Positions 1 through 11,027 of a stretch of DNA of 64,000 nucleotides are shown one piece after another. Position 1 is the first letter of the stretch. Each line of letters opens with the position of its first letter. Both the position numbers and the translations under genes were made by a program. The stretch comes from Parietichytrium sp. I65-24A. Lineage: Eukaryota; Sar; Bigyra; Thraustochytrida; Thraustochytriidae. The stretch covers positions 558,001 to 622,000 of the forward strand of contig BLSF01000011.1 of assembly GCA_012862575.1 (NCBI GenBank), in the 5' to 3' direction. The notes below the pieces were generated by a model. The model saw nothing but the letters and a program-made list of their open reading frames with translations, ran no database searches and was not told the origin of the DNA.

Positions 1-2504
1 TGCTTCATGAGGGTGGCGTACTCTCCATTGTGGCTGAATATGCTGCGAGAGACACGGTCATCCATGACGTGAGATCAGCGTATGCAAATGCGGGGGGGTT
101 TATAATAGTCCTCACCAACGGAAGGTTGTCCTCACACTCGACACTCTACGATATGTACGGTTTCAAGCAACGGGGTATGGACTTAAAGGGTGTGAATGTG
201 AGACTTCCCTCTGGCGCAGAGATACTGCACATTTACTCCAACGATTGGTCCTTCGCAGCGCTCATGTCAGACGGTTCGGTGGTGACGTGGGGCGAAGAAG
301 ACCAAGACCGGGGTGGCAACAGCTCCAGCGTCAATTTTTCAGGCGGCGTTAAATCCATCTTTTCAAACTCGCAAGCGTATGCCGCCGTCAAGAATGACGG
401 TTCCGTAGTCACATGGGGGGCCTCTGCGTTTGGAGGAGACAGCTCGAGTGTTGACTTGATCGACGTCACCTCCGTGTTTCCCACCAAGTGGCACGAAACT
501 GCTGGAGCGTTTGCGGCCCTCAAGAGCGACGGATCTGTTGTGGCGTGGGGCAGCCTAAAGTCTGGAGGTGACAGCTCCAGCGCCGACCTTTCCGATGGCG
601 TGCAGGCCATCTTTGCGACGTCTGCAGCGTTTGCTGCGCTCAAGTCGGACGGGTCCGTGGTGACGTGGGGGGACCTTGAGAATGGAGCTCGCGACGCAGG
701 CCAAGCAAAAATCGAAAATGTCAAGACGCTGGCTTCAACGCATGGCGCCTTCGCTGCTCTCAAGCATGATGGCTCGCTACAGGTGTGGGGCAACTCCCAG
801 TACGGCGGCGACTCGAGTGAAGTGGATCTTGGGTCCGGGTGTCTGGCCGTGTTTGGGACCACGCACATTTTTTCAGTGCAAAAGGCGGATGGGTCCACCG
901 TGGCGTGGGGGAATAACCAGTGGCAATGGACGGACAAGATCGAGGACCCTGTCAGTGTTGTCTCCGTTGTTGGTATCGCTGGTGAGCCTGATCCATACGG
1001 AAATAGCTACCCGGACGTTTACGATGCGGTAGCTGCACTCCACGAGGACGGTAAGGTGACAACGTGGGGTAGACCGGACCTGGTCGGAGGTAGTTGGCGT
1101 GTCGACTTTGAGAGTGGTGGTGGTGTTCAAGAAATTGTCGGGAGGTCGAATAATTTTGCTGCCTTGAAGCGGGACGGATTAGTGGTGACATGGGGTTATG
1201 GTTTCCCGGAGTTGTCGGAAGCCGCCTCCGATATTGACTTCCTCTCCGGAGGAGGAGTTGTCTCAATCGCTGCGACAGACAGCGCTTTTGCGGCCTTAAA
1301 GCGTGACGGTTCTGTGGTCTCCTGGGGGGATCATAATACTGGTGGGAACTTTTCCTTTCTCGACTTGCAGTCTGGTGGCGGCGCGGTCACCATCGCCGCC
1401 ACAGGGTCGAAATTTGCAGCTCTAATGAAGGATGGCTCAGTCATCTCTTCGGGATATTACTTTTCCGAAGAATTTCCTAAACCTGTGAATTTTCGGCAAA
1501 TATACGGGGTCAAGGAATTGTTTGCACATCGACGTGCATTTGCAGCTCTATTGGATAACGGAGATGTCATAATGTGGGGCTCTCCTGCGAACTCTCGTTA
1601 CCGAGAAAATCCAGATGTGGACTTTTTGGCGGGTGGCGGAGTAAAGACCATCTACACTTCAACCATTACTTTTGCCGCGCACAAACATGACGGATCGGCG
1701 ATTGCTTGGGGTTTTACAACTGCGTCTGCGCACGTGGACAATGTAGTTTCAGTCGTGCCGAACTTAGGTGGTTTTGCCTTTTTGAAGGAGGACAAGTCGG
1801 TGGAGACATGGGGCAGTATCAGTGCTGGCTTGGACTTTTCATCTGGTGGCGGTGTGAAGAAAGTAATTCCGGGAAGTTATTTCTTTGCTGCCCTGAAGCA
1901 CGATGGATCCCTCCTGGCCTGGGGGGGTGTCTGGGCCTGGGGGGATGATAAGTCCTGGGATATCCCTGAAGCTGAATTTTCAGCTCGGGGAGGCGTCAAA
2001 GAAGTCCATGCGACTCTATCGAGCTTCGCTGCGCACATGAACGATGGCAGCATCTATTACGAGGCTACGCACGAATTTTGGAATGCCACAGCTTTTGGTG
2101 GGATCCGGTCCATCACAACAGACAGCAAGTCCAGTGAGGCAGTGGTTGTGATAGCTCGGGACGGCTCCGTGCACTCTTGGAATTGCGGCCAACAGCCCGA
2201 ATTCCCGAGACCAGCCAAGAAAATTTACCTCTTCGATGGTGCATGCGTCGCAGCTCTCGAGGACACCCCTTCGCCAACTGCTGCACCGACTTGGCCGACC
2301 AACGCGCCAACTGCTACACCGACTTGGCCGACCAACACGCCAACAACTGCTGCACCGACTTGGCCGACCAACACGCCCACTGCTGCACCGACTACTGTGA
2401 GCGCTGTGAGCACTGCTCCTGCGAGCACAGTTCCAATTATCGTTGGAGCAGCAGTCAGTGCTTTATCGGTGCTGTTGCAGCCGTCATTGGTCTCAAGATG
2501 GTGA
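1..2504 (+). CDS. RCC1-repeat cell-surface protein, 5'-partial
   Basis: The reading frame is open from the left edge, so the true start and any signal peptide lie outside the window. About 16 repeats of roughly 45 residues carry the core DGSVVTWG with a preceding FAALK, the pattern of RCC1-like beta-propellers. A Pro/Thr-rich stalk follows (about 2270-2400), made of tandem units built on PTWPTN, and then a hydrophobic segment starting VPIIVGAAVSA. This order suggests a type I surface protein: propeller head, mucin-like stalk, membrane anchor. The frame stops at 2504 in the middle of the anchor. A +1 frame continues the helix as IGAVAAVIGLKMVKRNR and ends at 2584, with a basic stop-transfer and a short tail. 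One missing T in the TTT run near 2462 would explain this. The repeat family is clear, but the ligand is unknown. Confidence 0.8.
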   Translation, partial: LHEGGVLSIVAEYAARDTVIHDVRSAYANAGGFIIVLTNGRLSSHSTLYDMYGFKQRGMDLKGVNVRLPSGAEILHIYSNDWSFAALMSDGSVVTWGEEDQDRGGNSSSVNFSGGVKSIFSNSQAYAAVKNDGSVVTWGASAFGGDSSSVDLIDVTSVFPTKWHETAGAFAALKSDGSVVAWGSLKSGGDSSSADLSDGVQAIFATSAAFAALKSDGSVVTWGDLENGARDAGQAKIENVKTLASTHGAFAALKHDGSLQVWGNSQYGGDSSEVDLGSGCLAVFGTTHIFSVQKADGSTVAWGNNQWQWTDKIEDPVSVVSVVGIAGEPDPYGNSYPDVYDAVAALHEDGKVTTWGRPDLVGGSWRVDFESGGGVQEIVGRSNNFAALKRDGLVVTWGYGFPELSEAASDIDFLSGGGVVSIAATDSAFAALKRDGSVVSWGDHNTGGNFSFLDLQSGGGAVTIAATGSKFAALMKDGSVISSGYYFSEEFPKPVNFRQIYGVKELFAHRRAFAALLDNGDVIMWGSPANSRYRENPDVDFLAGGGVKTIYTSTITFAAHKHDGSAIAWGFTTASAHVDNVVSVVPNLGGFAFLKEDKSVETWGSISAGLDFSSGGGVKKVIPGSYFFAALKHDGSLLAWGGVWAWGDDKSWDIPEAEFSARGGVKEVHATLSSFAAHMNDGSIYYEATHEFWNATAFGGIRSITTDSKSSEAVVVIARDGSVHSWNCGQQPEFPRPAKKIYLFDGACVAALEDTPSPTAAPTWPTNAPTATPTWPTNTPTTAAPTWPTNTPTAAPTTVSAVSTAPASTVPIIVGAAVSALSVLLQPSLVSRW

Positions 2505-2584
2505 AGCGGAACCGCTTTGCCATGCTTGAGACAACCAGCATCTCCAGCGCCAACCCCAAGTCCAAGCATCACGACCATGTTTAA

Positions 2585-3307
2585 TTGCGAGTGAGACTCT
2601 CCGTTGCCGTACCGTGATCGGTTATGTGTCATGTGTATTTCTGTTCTGGCTTGGATGCAGGAGGGCGTGGATGCATGGATACGTGGATGCACTGCTCTCG
2701 ATTGGAACTCGTGTCCTTGGCACGTCTAAGTACGCATTGCATCCATTTCAATTAATTGTTTCGAGTTCAGTAGAAAGTCTTTTCCCGCAACTGAGACGGA
2801 GCCGGTTCTTGGCCCGGTACTCTTTCTTGTCCTTCTTGTTAACTTTCCGTTCTGGTGGCAGTATCGCTTCTCATCTTGATTCGTGCTCCTGGACATATTC
2901 GGACCCAAAGAGGTCTCAAATTTGTTTCGCAGTCTTGTTTCGCAGTCAACTGATTTCTTCTTCACAGTCAGTGCAATCTTGATTTTCGATTTTTATCCAG
3001 AAAGAGTGCTCGCACTAAGCAGCACGGCAAAATCCTCCTTTTTTTTCTTTCACTCGAGCGCGATTATTTAGTGGCTGAAGGATGCAAGCCTTACTGCAAC
3101 TTTACTTTGATTTAAATTAAGCGCCAACAAACACTATGGTGTTGGTGCTTGCATTTCGGCAGGAGCGAGGTTTGAAAAATTTATTTACTGTTAGTCCAAA
3201 ATGAGCCGAGGAAATGTGCGAAGACTGCGCGTTTGGAGAGCTCGATGAAGGTAGAGCATGAAGTGTTGGAAGGCCTTGAAGTGATCTACAGTTCTTAATT
3301 GAAAAGT
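2585..3307. other. convergent intergenic region, nothing recognised
   Basis: About 720 bp between the 3' ends of the RCC1-repeat gene and the ARM/HEAT gene. The reading frames here are short and have no family signature. Both 3' untranslated regions presumably lie here. Confidence 0.6.
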
Positions 3308-6300
3308 CTATTGGTTCAGTTTTGGAAAACACATTCGCACGGCAGCGTCAGCTGCGAGTCGTTCGAAAGCCAACTCAGAAATCGAGCGATTTTTGCCCAA
3401 GTTAAAGTAGGAGGCCTCTGAAGCAAAGACAAAGTCACAAACCTTGTCGAGATTGAAGATTGCCAGAAAGACAGAGGCAATCAAACAAATCCAGGCATGC
3501 GCGACGAAGCGTATTCTGCGCAATTTCATTTTTGACTCGAGATGCTCGCGTACACGTCTCGCGAGTTCACCTACGGCCCCACGGCAGCAGCGCATGAGCG
3601 GTGAACCGGGTTCGCTTGCGCGCATTATTTTCAACAGAGAAGGTGCAATCGTTTTGCCAATACCAGATGTGTATAACACAATTGGCACGCGACATGTGCC
3701 CAAAAGCACGCATACGAGCCAAACAGCCAGTCCTTGCACCTCTGTTGGGCGCCCTTTTACAAAGTTGGTTTCACTCAGCTCTTGAGCGATAAATTTGATG
3801 AGTTGCGGGTAAAGATCTCTAGTTATGCAACCAGGAGATCCAGTCGCCAAGATGACCAGTGTTTGCAGTGCGAGGCGTTTGATTCGCTCGCTCGAGGTAT
3901 ACCTTTTCATTATCGCAAGCAAATGACCGCCGATACCGGCACGCACCAAAAGCGGCTGCGTGCTTCGCGCCCTACTGAGTTTGTTCAACAAAACCACTCC
4001 TTGCTCTTGTAAGCGAATGTCGACCACGTGGTATTTCATGCCTCTCATAACGTGGACGTGAAAGTTCAGATGTGCAAATGCCATAGCGCGCTCCGGTTTC
4101 TGTTCACAGATGGTGTTAGCGGCTTGACAAGCCAGGAGAAAGGCGTGAGAGGAGGACGCGTGCCAATTGACGGCAAGGAGAGCTAGTCTTGCAGCGTTTG
4201 GAGATAGCAACATTTCCTCACTCGACGACATCGACCGCAGCATCATGCATCCCAACATGAGCGGGTTCCTGCTGTTGGAAATTCCCGCAAAAGCTCTACC
4301 GAAGAATCCGTTGAGAGATGCTGGGTTTGTAAAATATCCTCTCCTCTCCTCGTGGCACAGGCCAAAAACAAGAATGGCGACAAAATCTGATAAATCTTGG
4401 CTCACCCGAAATACACCTGCGGCAAAAGAACGCGAAAGGTGCGCATGTAGCCCGACCCGGCACAGCGCTTCGACAGTTGAGTGAGGCGCATTGCAAGTAA
4501 AGCACACAAGTGCACGAGCTGCTGCGAGTTTCAAAAATCCAGGAGAGGCATTTTCCAGAAGGGCGCAGCTCAGATGAGCATGGAGTCTTTTGCGTATGAG
4601 GCCATCGTGAAACTTCGCGTCCAGTGCCACAAACCCCACGGCTTCGCAAACAGACGCTTTCAACTGATCGTTCCGCTCTGTGCTTTGGAGAATAGAGGCC
4701 ATGGCACACAACAATCCATTTTCGGCCAAAATGTCTTTCCGTCGAGAGATCCGTGCGATCTTTGTGAGAATCGATAGGGAGACCGCTTTAGTTTGTGATT
4801 GTGAGGCATCTCTCGGGAGAAGGAAGAAGAACTTTGCCGTCTCCGCAATTTCCCACGTCAACTGAAGAGGCTCTCGCAGCCAAATTTCGTCCAGGAGTTC
4901 GAGAACCAGCGAGCATACGACGGGGTGGAACTCTATCGCCTGAGGATTCACTTTTCCCCAACGAAGGGTGTTGTGAAATAATTTGCTGCAAAGTATGATC
5001 GCCTTTGCAGCGTTCGAGCGCTTCGCCTCCGCGACACAAATCCTCGCAACTACGCTTTGAAACTCCGCGTCTTCGGAGTGTTGGACCTGCGCTTGTGCGA
5101 GTCTGATCCCACTGGCCACCCTGTCCAGGGTATTAGCGGGGCTTGAACAGAGCGACTCTATTGCAGCGCAAGCAGATGTGCGCAGCTCGTGGCTGCCATC
5201 TTCGAGACGAGTATACGTGAGTAGTCTGTCGATCAGTGGACGAGTGACCTCCGGAATGACCTCTGCTGTCCTACACAGAAGAGAAAACATCTTTAAGGCC
5301 TCGCTTATCACCTGTGGGTTCTGTCCTTCCAGTGGTGTCGTGATTAGCTCTAATGTTGCAGTCCAAAGCTCTCGAATGAAATCCTGATCATGGAGGAAGT
5401 CAGCCATGCGACGGAGAATTGGTAGGCAACAGTGCTGAAGGTCGGGTGGTCCTGTCCTCACCTGCGTTAGAAGGGTCACGTGGAGTTCCAAGGCAACCAA
5501 ATCTATCAAGACGGCTTTGTCCTCCGAAACGCATTGCAGCGCGCTCAAAGCTGCACTCAAGAACGTATTATCGCCGCCGTGAACCCTGATCAGGTCGTTC
5601 ACCAGGCGAAAGTTGCCCGATACACAAAAACCATTGCGAATAAATTCTGAATGGTGCAGAAGATTCCGCAGCAGGTGCATCCCTTTTACTTGGAACTGGA
5701 CTTGATTTCGCCGTGTGAGCATGGACTCCCACAAAACTTGATAAAAATCCGCTGGCAACTCGGAGAGGATACGAGGCATAAAACCTATGCACTCATTGAG
5801 GAGGTTCCATCCTGCCAATTGAAGCATGTCATGCTGAGGGAGGCACTGCACCACACGGAAAATTTGTGGGGCCGCGTTGGCAGTCATTTCGGTGAGCACA
5901 TCATCCTGGTACATTTTTGGGTCGAACGCCAAAGCGAACAAGTCGAAGACAGAGCGAAAGAGCTCTGGTTCTCGCAAAATCTGGCGCGTTAACCATTCAA
6001 AGGCGCAAGAGTGCCAGAAGGGAAACGAGTTCCTCGAGACTTTATGATTGAGGAAGATAGTTCGGGCAGCGTCAAGAGAATGTGAGTGCAGTTGTGTTGA
6101 CCACCCAAAAGTTTGCACGACGGACTCTAAGTGGCGCAAAACTTCCTCTGGTACCTCTGGTGTGAACAAGGGGACTGCTATACTACCCTTTGCCCATTCT
6201 GCAAGTATAGCGGCGCCAGAAGTTTGCAAGCTCTCACTAGTGGCGTTTTTCTCGAGGACAGAGAGCAGAGTTCCAACAAACTTTGCTTGCTCGAAGTTTG

Positions 6301-7422
6301 GGCGTGTCTCGGAGTGGGCGACTAATTTGCCGACAATTGCTAAGCAGTTGGTCAGCACAGGCAGAGAAGTTGAAAATGTAATCATCACAGACGCGAGGGC
6401 CTCCAGCGACGAAAGGTTCGACAAATGAGGTATGCAAGTGAGATCGTCTGCACAGCTACAAAGAGTACCAGTTGCAACGATCTGAACAGGTTCACAGCCA
6501 TGAAAGCGTCTCATAATTGGTAAGATGAGATTCAGGATATCAACTGATTGCGTACTCGGTAAGGCGAGATTGGCAAGGGCTCTGCAGCCAAAGTAATGAA
6601 CATGTTCGGAACGCTGAAACTTGCGGAGAGATTTTCTCACGAGAACGACTCGCTGCTGGGCATCACCGGCTCTCATGGAGGGATGAGTCCAAGCAAATAA
6701 CAACATAAGCCCTGAACATGCTCAACTTTTCTTTGACGCATGACCCTCGCAATCACGCTTAGCAGTTCGGCCAAAGCGTCGTGAGACATGTGTGGCATAG
6801 ACGGGGTTCCCCATAAGATCTCCAGCAACACTTCCAAGTTGGCAGCAAGGCCGGCATGAACAGTCGGAAGAAATCTGATGAGAACCGAAATGAGCTGCTC
6901 GGAAAACTCCGTCGTCTGCAAACGAACCATCCAGTCCTCATTTGTTGCAAGTCTGGCGGCAAGGCGACAAACGAGCCCCTGTAGAACCTCGTTCTCCGGG
7001 AACAACCGTGTGGTGGACAAAGCAGCATTCCACGGTAATTCCCATGTGCTCACGCTTGTCCCCGGAAGTTCAACAAGCAAGGCGAGCATACTCTCTAGTA
7101 CATCAGCACTCTCAGCCCAGCGATTCATGGCCCTCATGATTGGCGCAAGTGCGCCAGAGTCCAAAACCTTCCGAGATAAGACCTCCCTATCCCGAGTGAA
7201 AATCTCACAAATTGTTCGAGCAGCCGTGCACTGCAGCTCTGATACTTCTACTGATCTTTCCATCAACTTCAGCACAACTTCCACGCCTTCCTCTAGGACA
7301 GCCAAATCTGAACCTGGCCGTGGAGAATCAAGTTCTCTAGCCAGCCTTTCCAGCATTTGGAGCTCTTCGTCGCGCCATATCACCTCCCCCCACCTTTCGA
7401 CATGAGAAAGAAGCGACGCCAT
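3308..7422 (-). CDS. large ARM/HEAT-repeat protein, split by a frameshift
   Basis: Two overlapping frames on the minus strand make up one gene. The upstream part (7422 to 6673, about 249 aa) starts at the ATG giving MASLLSHVERW. The downstream part (to 3308, up to 1132 aa) continues at once with GDAQQRVVLVRKSLRKF. Both consist of helical repeats of about 40 residues with segments such as YFGCRALANLAL, typical of armadillo/HEAT solenoids. Joined, the product is about 1,375 aa. No GTAAGT donor occurs at the junction (6673-6706), so a single-base indel is more likely than an intron. Near the C-terminus a hydrophobic stretch (WICLIASVFLAIF) could be a membrane segment. Solenoids of this kind bind other proteins. 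The specific role is unknown and the family assignment comes from repeat character only. Confidence 0.7.
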
Positions 7423-9503
7423 CGTCTGCCCGAACAATCGACCCAGCTGTCCTCAACAGCGCCCAATGCTCCGCAAGCTCAAGTCCCACGTCACTCTTCG
7501 CTTCTGCTCAACGAGTTGAGGAACTACACACAACGCAGGCAAAACACTTCAAACAAACAGCGACCCACTTCTCACAAGAAAGAAACACTCATCGCTCTTT
7601 CCAACACGGCACACACGCTATCTATAATCTATCCTCTCAACTCTGCGGCGCCTCCTTTGCTTCTCTCTCTCTTTCTCTCTCTCTCTTTCTTTCTCTCTCT
7701 CTGCCTTCGCACTCAGTACAGCCAAAGTTTCTTTTCCACTGCACACAATAACACAATTACCTTCCGCTCTGCGATGCTCCTGCGTTGCTCTTCTCCTCCG
7801 CGGACTCCTACCTGCTTCGGTAACCGATGCTCTCTCCTCGAGTACCGGTACTTGATCAAGACAGAGAGAGAGAGAGAGAGAAAGCGAGTCCACGTAGTCC
7901 ACGTGTGTGCTTTAACATTGCACAGTTCACCTGTGCTTCCCCGCCCGCCTTAGCGCGGGATAGCTATGTTCGCGCGTGATCTTAGGAGAGGTTAAAGGAC
8001 GGGAGCTCTGAACAAATGGCGATGCAGACATTAGTGGGCGTGTAGCACCGGGCGTATCTGGTAGCTAGTAGATTGGGTAGCGTCACGGTGGACGCAGACC
8101 CAACGCACACTTTGGAGAGGACTGTGCGTTACGTCCTGCTACTGTGCGCATAGGATGTTAGTAGGCTTAGTCTTACAGATACAGCAAACTGCGCCAATAC
8201 TGTGCGTACGTTTCAGGAGCTTATACTATCCGGTAGAGATGGCCTAATGAAAAGTTGGATTCTGGATTTTGGATTAATTTCTGAATTCTGAGGATTTGTT
8301 TTGTTTTGCGTTTGTTCGTTTGTTTGTTTTTGTCCTTGACCGAGAGAAGCGTACACAAGGAAAGAAACGAAACGCTTCGAAGCCATTCTTTCTATTCGTC
8401 CGCAGTCAGGAGAAAACGAATCTGTTCTTGCTAATGCGCGCCACTGGCGCTTACTTAAGAGCTCTCGCGTCAAGGCATTTGCGCACAGAAACTCACCTTG
8501 TTTCTCGGCTGTCTCGGGCACGTTCTCAATGTGAAAACGTGTAATAACTTAACGATATGACTTACTGGCTCTGAGTTTCTGGATTCCACCCTACCTTCCG
8601 ACAGGACTCATGTCTGGATTCTGCAGGGAAATGCAAGGGATCTGTTTTCCTTTCTCCTCGAATTCCTTGATCACGATTGAGCAGAGTGAGCAAAGAAGAT
8701 CTCTATACAAATTTCGTCACGAAGCAGGACAATCGAATTTCTTGGGGAGATTTTGCGCCGGGTAAGGTAGGAAGCATGAGTTCAAGCGATGATAGCACGA
8801 CGCTTAAGGTGCGGAACACAGCGTTTCGCTTGTTATAAGCATCTTGAGCTTGAGAATCTTGAGAACATGGCGAAGAGAAAAGTATTACACAGGGTGACAG
8901 GCGAGAATGATAGACGCTCGCCGACACCGTAATTCGGAAAGAAGTACTGGAGCACACAAATAAATCAATTACTTCCAAGACAGAAAACAGAAATTTTGCA
9001 TTGCTCGAACTCTGCATTGCCCTGAACCTGACATCCTGACCCGGAATGAGATACTACTACTATGGTTAGTGGTAGAAGATTGCTATTTAGAGGGACTGAT
9101 ACCGAGATGGAGAAGGTAGGCTTCCCGTCCCATCGCGCGCCCACGCACACCTAGGCCGGTGAGGACACCTGCGGCATACATAAAGCCCTTCCCACACATT
9201 TCCGTGACAGCTTCGAAAGTCGCATCACGCACAAGTTGAGTGGCACGGCTGCCAAGTCGACACAGAAACGAGACCAGTAGGTAGTAGGTACCTTCTGGGT
9301 GAGGCGCTCGAGACGGGAGAGGAACAGGCGAGGCGGAAGCAAAGTGCGCCCACACTGTACGAGCACAGTGGCCTCCTAATCAGGGAAGTTTGCGCTCTTT
9401 CCCTCTCTCTCGCTCTCTCTCTCTCGCTAGCTACTAGATTGCGAAGTTATACAAGACAAATCACGTGGACTGGTCAAAAAGCCGTGCACCAAGTAGGAAG
9501 AGA
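7423..9503. other. divergent intergenic region with CT and GA microsatellites
   Basis: About 2.1 kb between the divergent ARM/HEAT (-) and CAX (+) genes, so it should hold both promoters. CT-rich runs occur at about 7661-7703 and 9400-9428, and a GA run at about 7862-7880. The pyrimidine run at 9400-9428 lies just upstream of the CAX start. No RNA gene or credible coding frame was seen. Confidence 0.6.
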
Positions 9504-11027
9504 ATGGAGCTTCAACCCATATCGCCCCGGGGCACGGCGAATTTGACGGGAAACTCGCCAATGGCACAAGCGTCTCAGATGGCTCAGATGGCTCATATAT
9601 CTCAAATCGGCGGAGAAGGTTTGGAAGAGCTGGCCGGAGACGGCGTGCCAACAGGGCTGTTGAGATCCGGCAAGGAGGTGTTGCTGGGTTCCAAACTGTG
9701 CGCACTGATGCTACTTACGCCGGTGGCGATGTACGCGGCACACGCAGGCTGGAGCGACGGAACGGTGCTGGCACTGGCGCTACTGAGCATTGCGCCGTTC
9801 GCGGAGAGGTTGGGGTTTGTAACGGAGCAGCTCGCCATGCACACGAATGACACTCTTGGCGGCCTGTTAAATGCATCGTTTGGGAACGCCACGGAGTTGA
9901 TCATTAGCTGCTTTGCATTGCTAAGGGGCCGCCCTATGGAAGGCAACGAGAGCCCTGAGATGTACAGGCGGCTAGTACAAACGTCCCTGATGGGATCCGT
10001 CTTATCCAATCTCATGCTGGTTCTCGGCAGCGCTCTCCTAGTAGGCGGCCTGCGGTTTCAAGAGCAGGCATTCAACAAGCTTGGCGCGTCGGTGTCCGTT
10101 GGGCTCATGCTTCTCATGGCCATTTCGCTGTGTTCAGTGTCTGTCATGTCGCTATCAAAAGACGCTGGGGCGGAGTCGCTCTTGTCAATGTCCCGTGCCA
10201 TGTCCGTGATTCTGCTTGTGGTGTACTGCCTCTTTTTGTACTTTCAGCTTCGCACGCACAGATATTTTTACGAGGACTTTGACGCAATTGCGCCCCCGCC
10301 AACCTCTTTTAAGCTCGTCAGAAAGTCTAGTGATCTCGACCTCGAGCTCGAGCAGCAGGTGCCTTTGCGGCGAAATCGGTGCGGCAGCGCTGGAACCCAG
10401 GGCAGTCCCACGCGCGCCGAAGCGAGTAGTCCTTCACGTGGTCCACACCATCAAAACGGGCTCAACGTGGAAGAATTTACGACTGCGGTGTTTGACTCGG
10501 CGTCCGGTCCAGCCACACATCGCTCGCTGCTCTTGGATGAATACGTCGAGGAAGAGGAGGAAATCGTCCTGGGATATTGGGCGGCGATTCTCTGGCTGGC
10601 AGCGATATCGGCAATAATCTCGGTCTTGTCCTCCTACCTTGTAGACGCGCTGAAAGGTGCGGCCTCGTCGTGGAACGTTCCCGAAGAGTTCATCGGTGCG
10701 ATCTTGATCCCGGTCGTAGGGAACGCAGCTGAGCATGCTTCTGCGATCGTATTCGCATTTAAAAACAAGCTCGACATCACTCTCGGAGTCGCCCTCGGGT
10801 CTTCAACTCAGATTGCAGTGTCTGTGCTACCGGCGTGCATCTTGATTGGATGGGGCATTTCGAGCCCTCTTGACCTGGTTTTCGAGCCATTCGAAGCCGT
10901 CGCCTTCCTAATGGCCATCCTCCTGGTGTCCGTTCTTGTCCGTGACGGGCGCTCAAATTGGCTGTACGGGGTCATGTTGTGCAGCTCTTACTTTATTCTT
11001 TCCATCGTATTTTGGTTTCATGCCTGA
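9504..11027 (+). CDS. CAX-type Ca2+(cation)/H+ exchanger
   Basis: A 507-aa product from the first ATG (9504). An in-frame GTG lies 39 bp upstream, but I see no reason to use it. The protein has the two inverted alpha-repeats of the CAX family: GNATELIISC at about residue 129 and GNAAEHASAIVFA at about residue 407. These line the cation site. A central hydrophilic loop with an acidic run (EEEEE, about 349-353) separates the two halves, as the family requires, and about 11 hydrophobic helices are visible. CAX proteins move Ca2+ or other divalent cations into vacuoles or acidic compartments in exchange for protons. The N-terminus is a hydrophilic, Met/Gln-rich tail of about 70 residues, where plant CAX proteins carry an autoinhibitory region. 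A regulatory role here is inference. Confidence 0.93.
   Translation: MELQPISPRGTANLTGNSPMAQASQMAQMAHISQIGGEGLEELAGDGVPTGLLRSGKEVLLGSKLCALMLLTPVAMYAAHAGWSDGTVLALALLSIAPFAERLGFVTEQLAMHTNDTLGGLLNASFGNATELIISCFALLRGRPMEGNESPEMYRRLVQTSLMGSVLSNLMLVLGSALLVGGLRFQEQAFNKLGASVSVGLMLLMAISLCSVSVMSLSKDAGAESLLSMSRAMSVILLVVYCLFLYFQLRTHRYFYEDFDAIAPPPTSFKLVRKSSDLDLELEQQVPLRRNRCGSAGTQGSPTRAEASSPSRGPHHQNGLNVEEFTTAVFDSASGPATHRSLLLDEYVEEEEEIVLGYWAAILWLAAISAIISVLSSYLVDALKGAASSWNVPEEFIGAILIPVVGNAAEHASAIVFAFKNKLDITLGVALGSSTQIAVSVLPACILIGWGISSPLDLVFEPFEAVAFLMAILLVSVLVRDGRSNWLYGVMLCSSYFILSIVFWFHA

Noticed and set aside
6672-6706. 35-bp intron joining the two ARM/HEAT frames
   Set aside because: The donor would be GTTGTT, unlike the GTAAGT of all four placed introns, and the length is under half of the shortest of them. 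A single-base indel is simpler.
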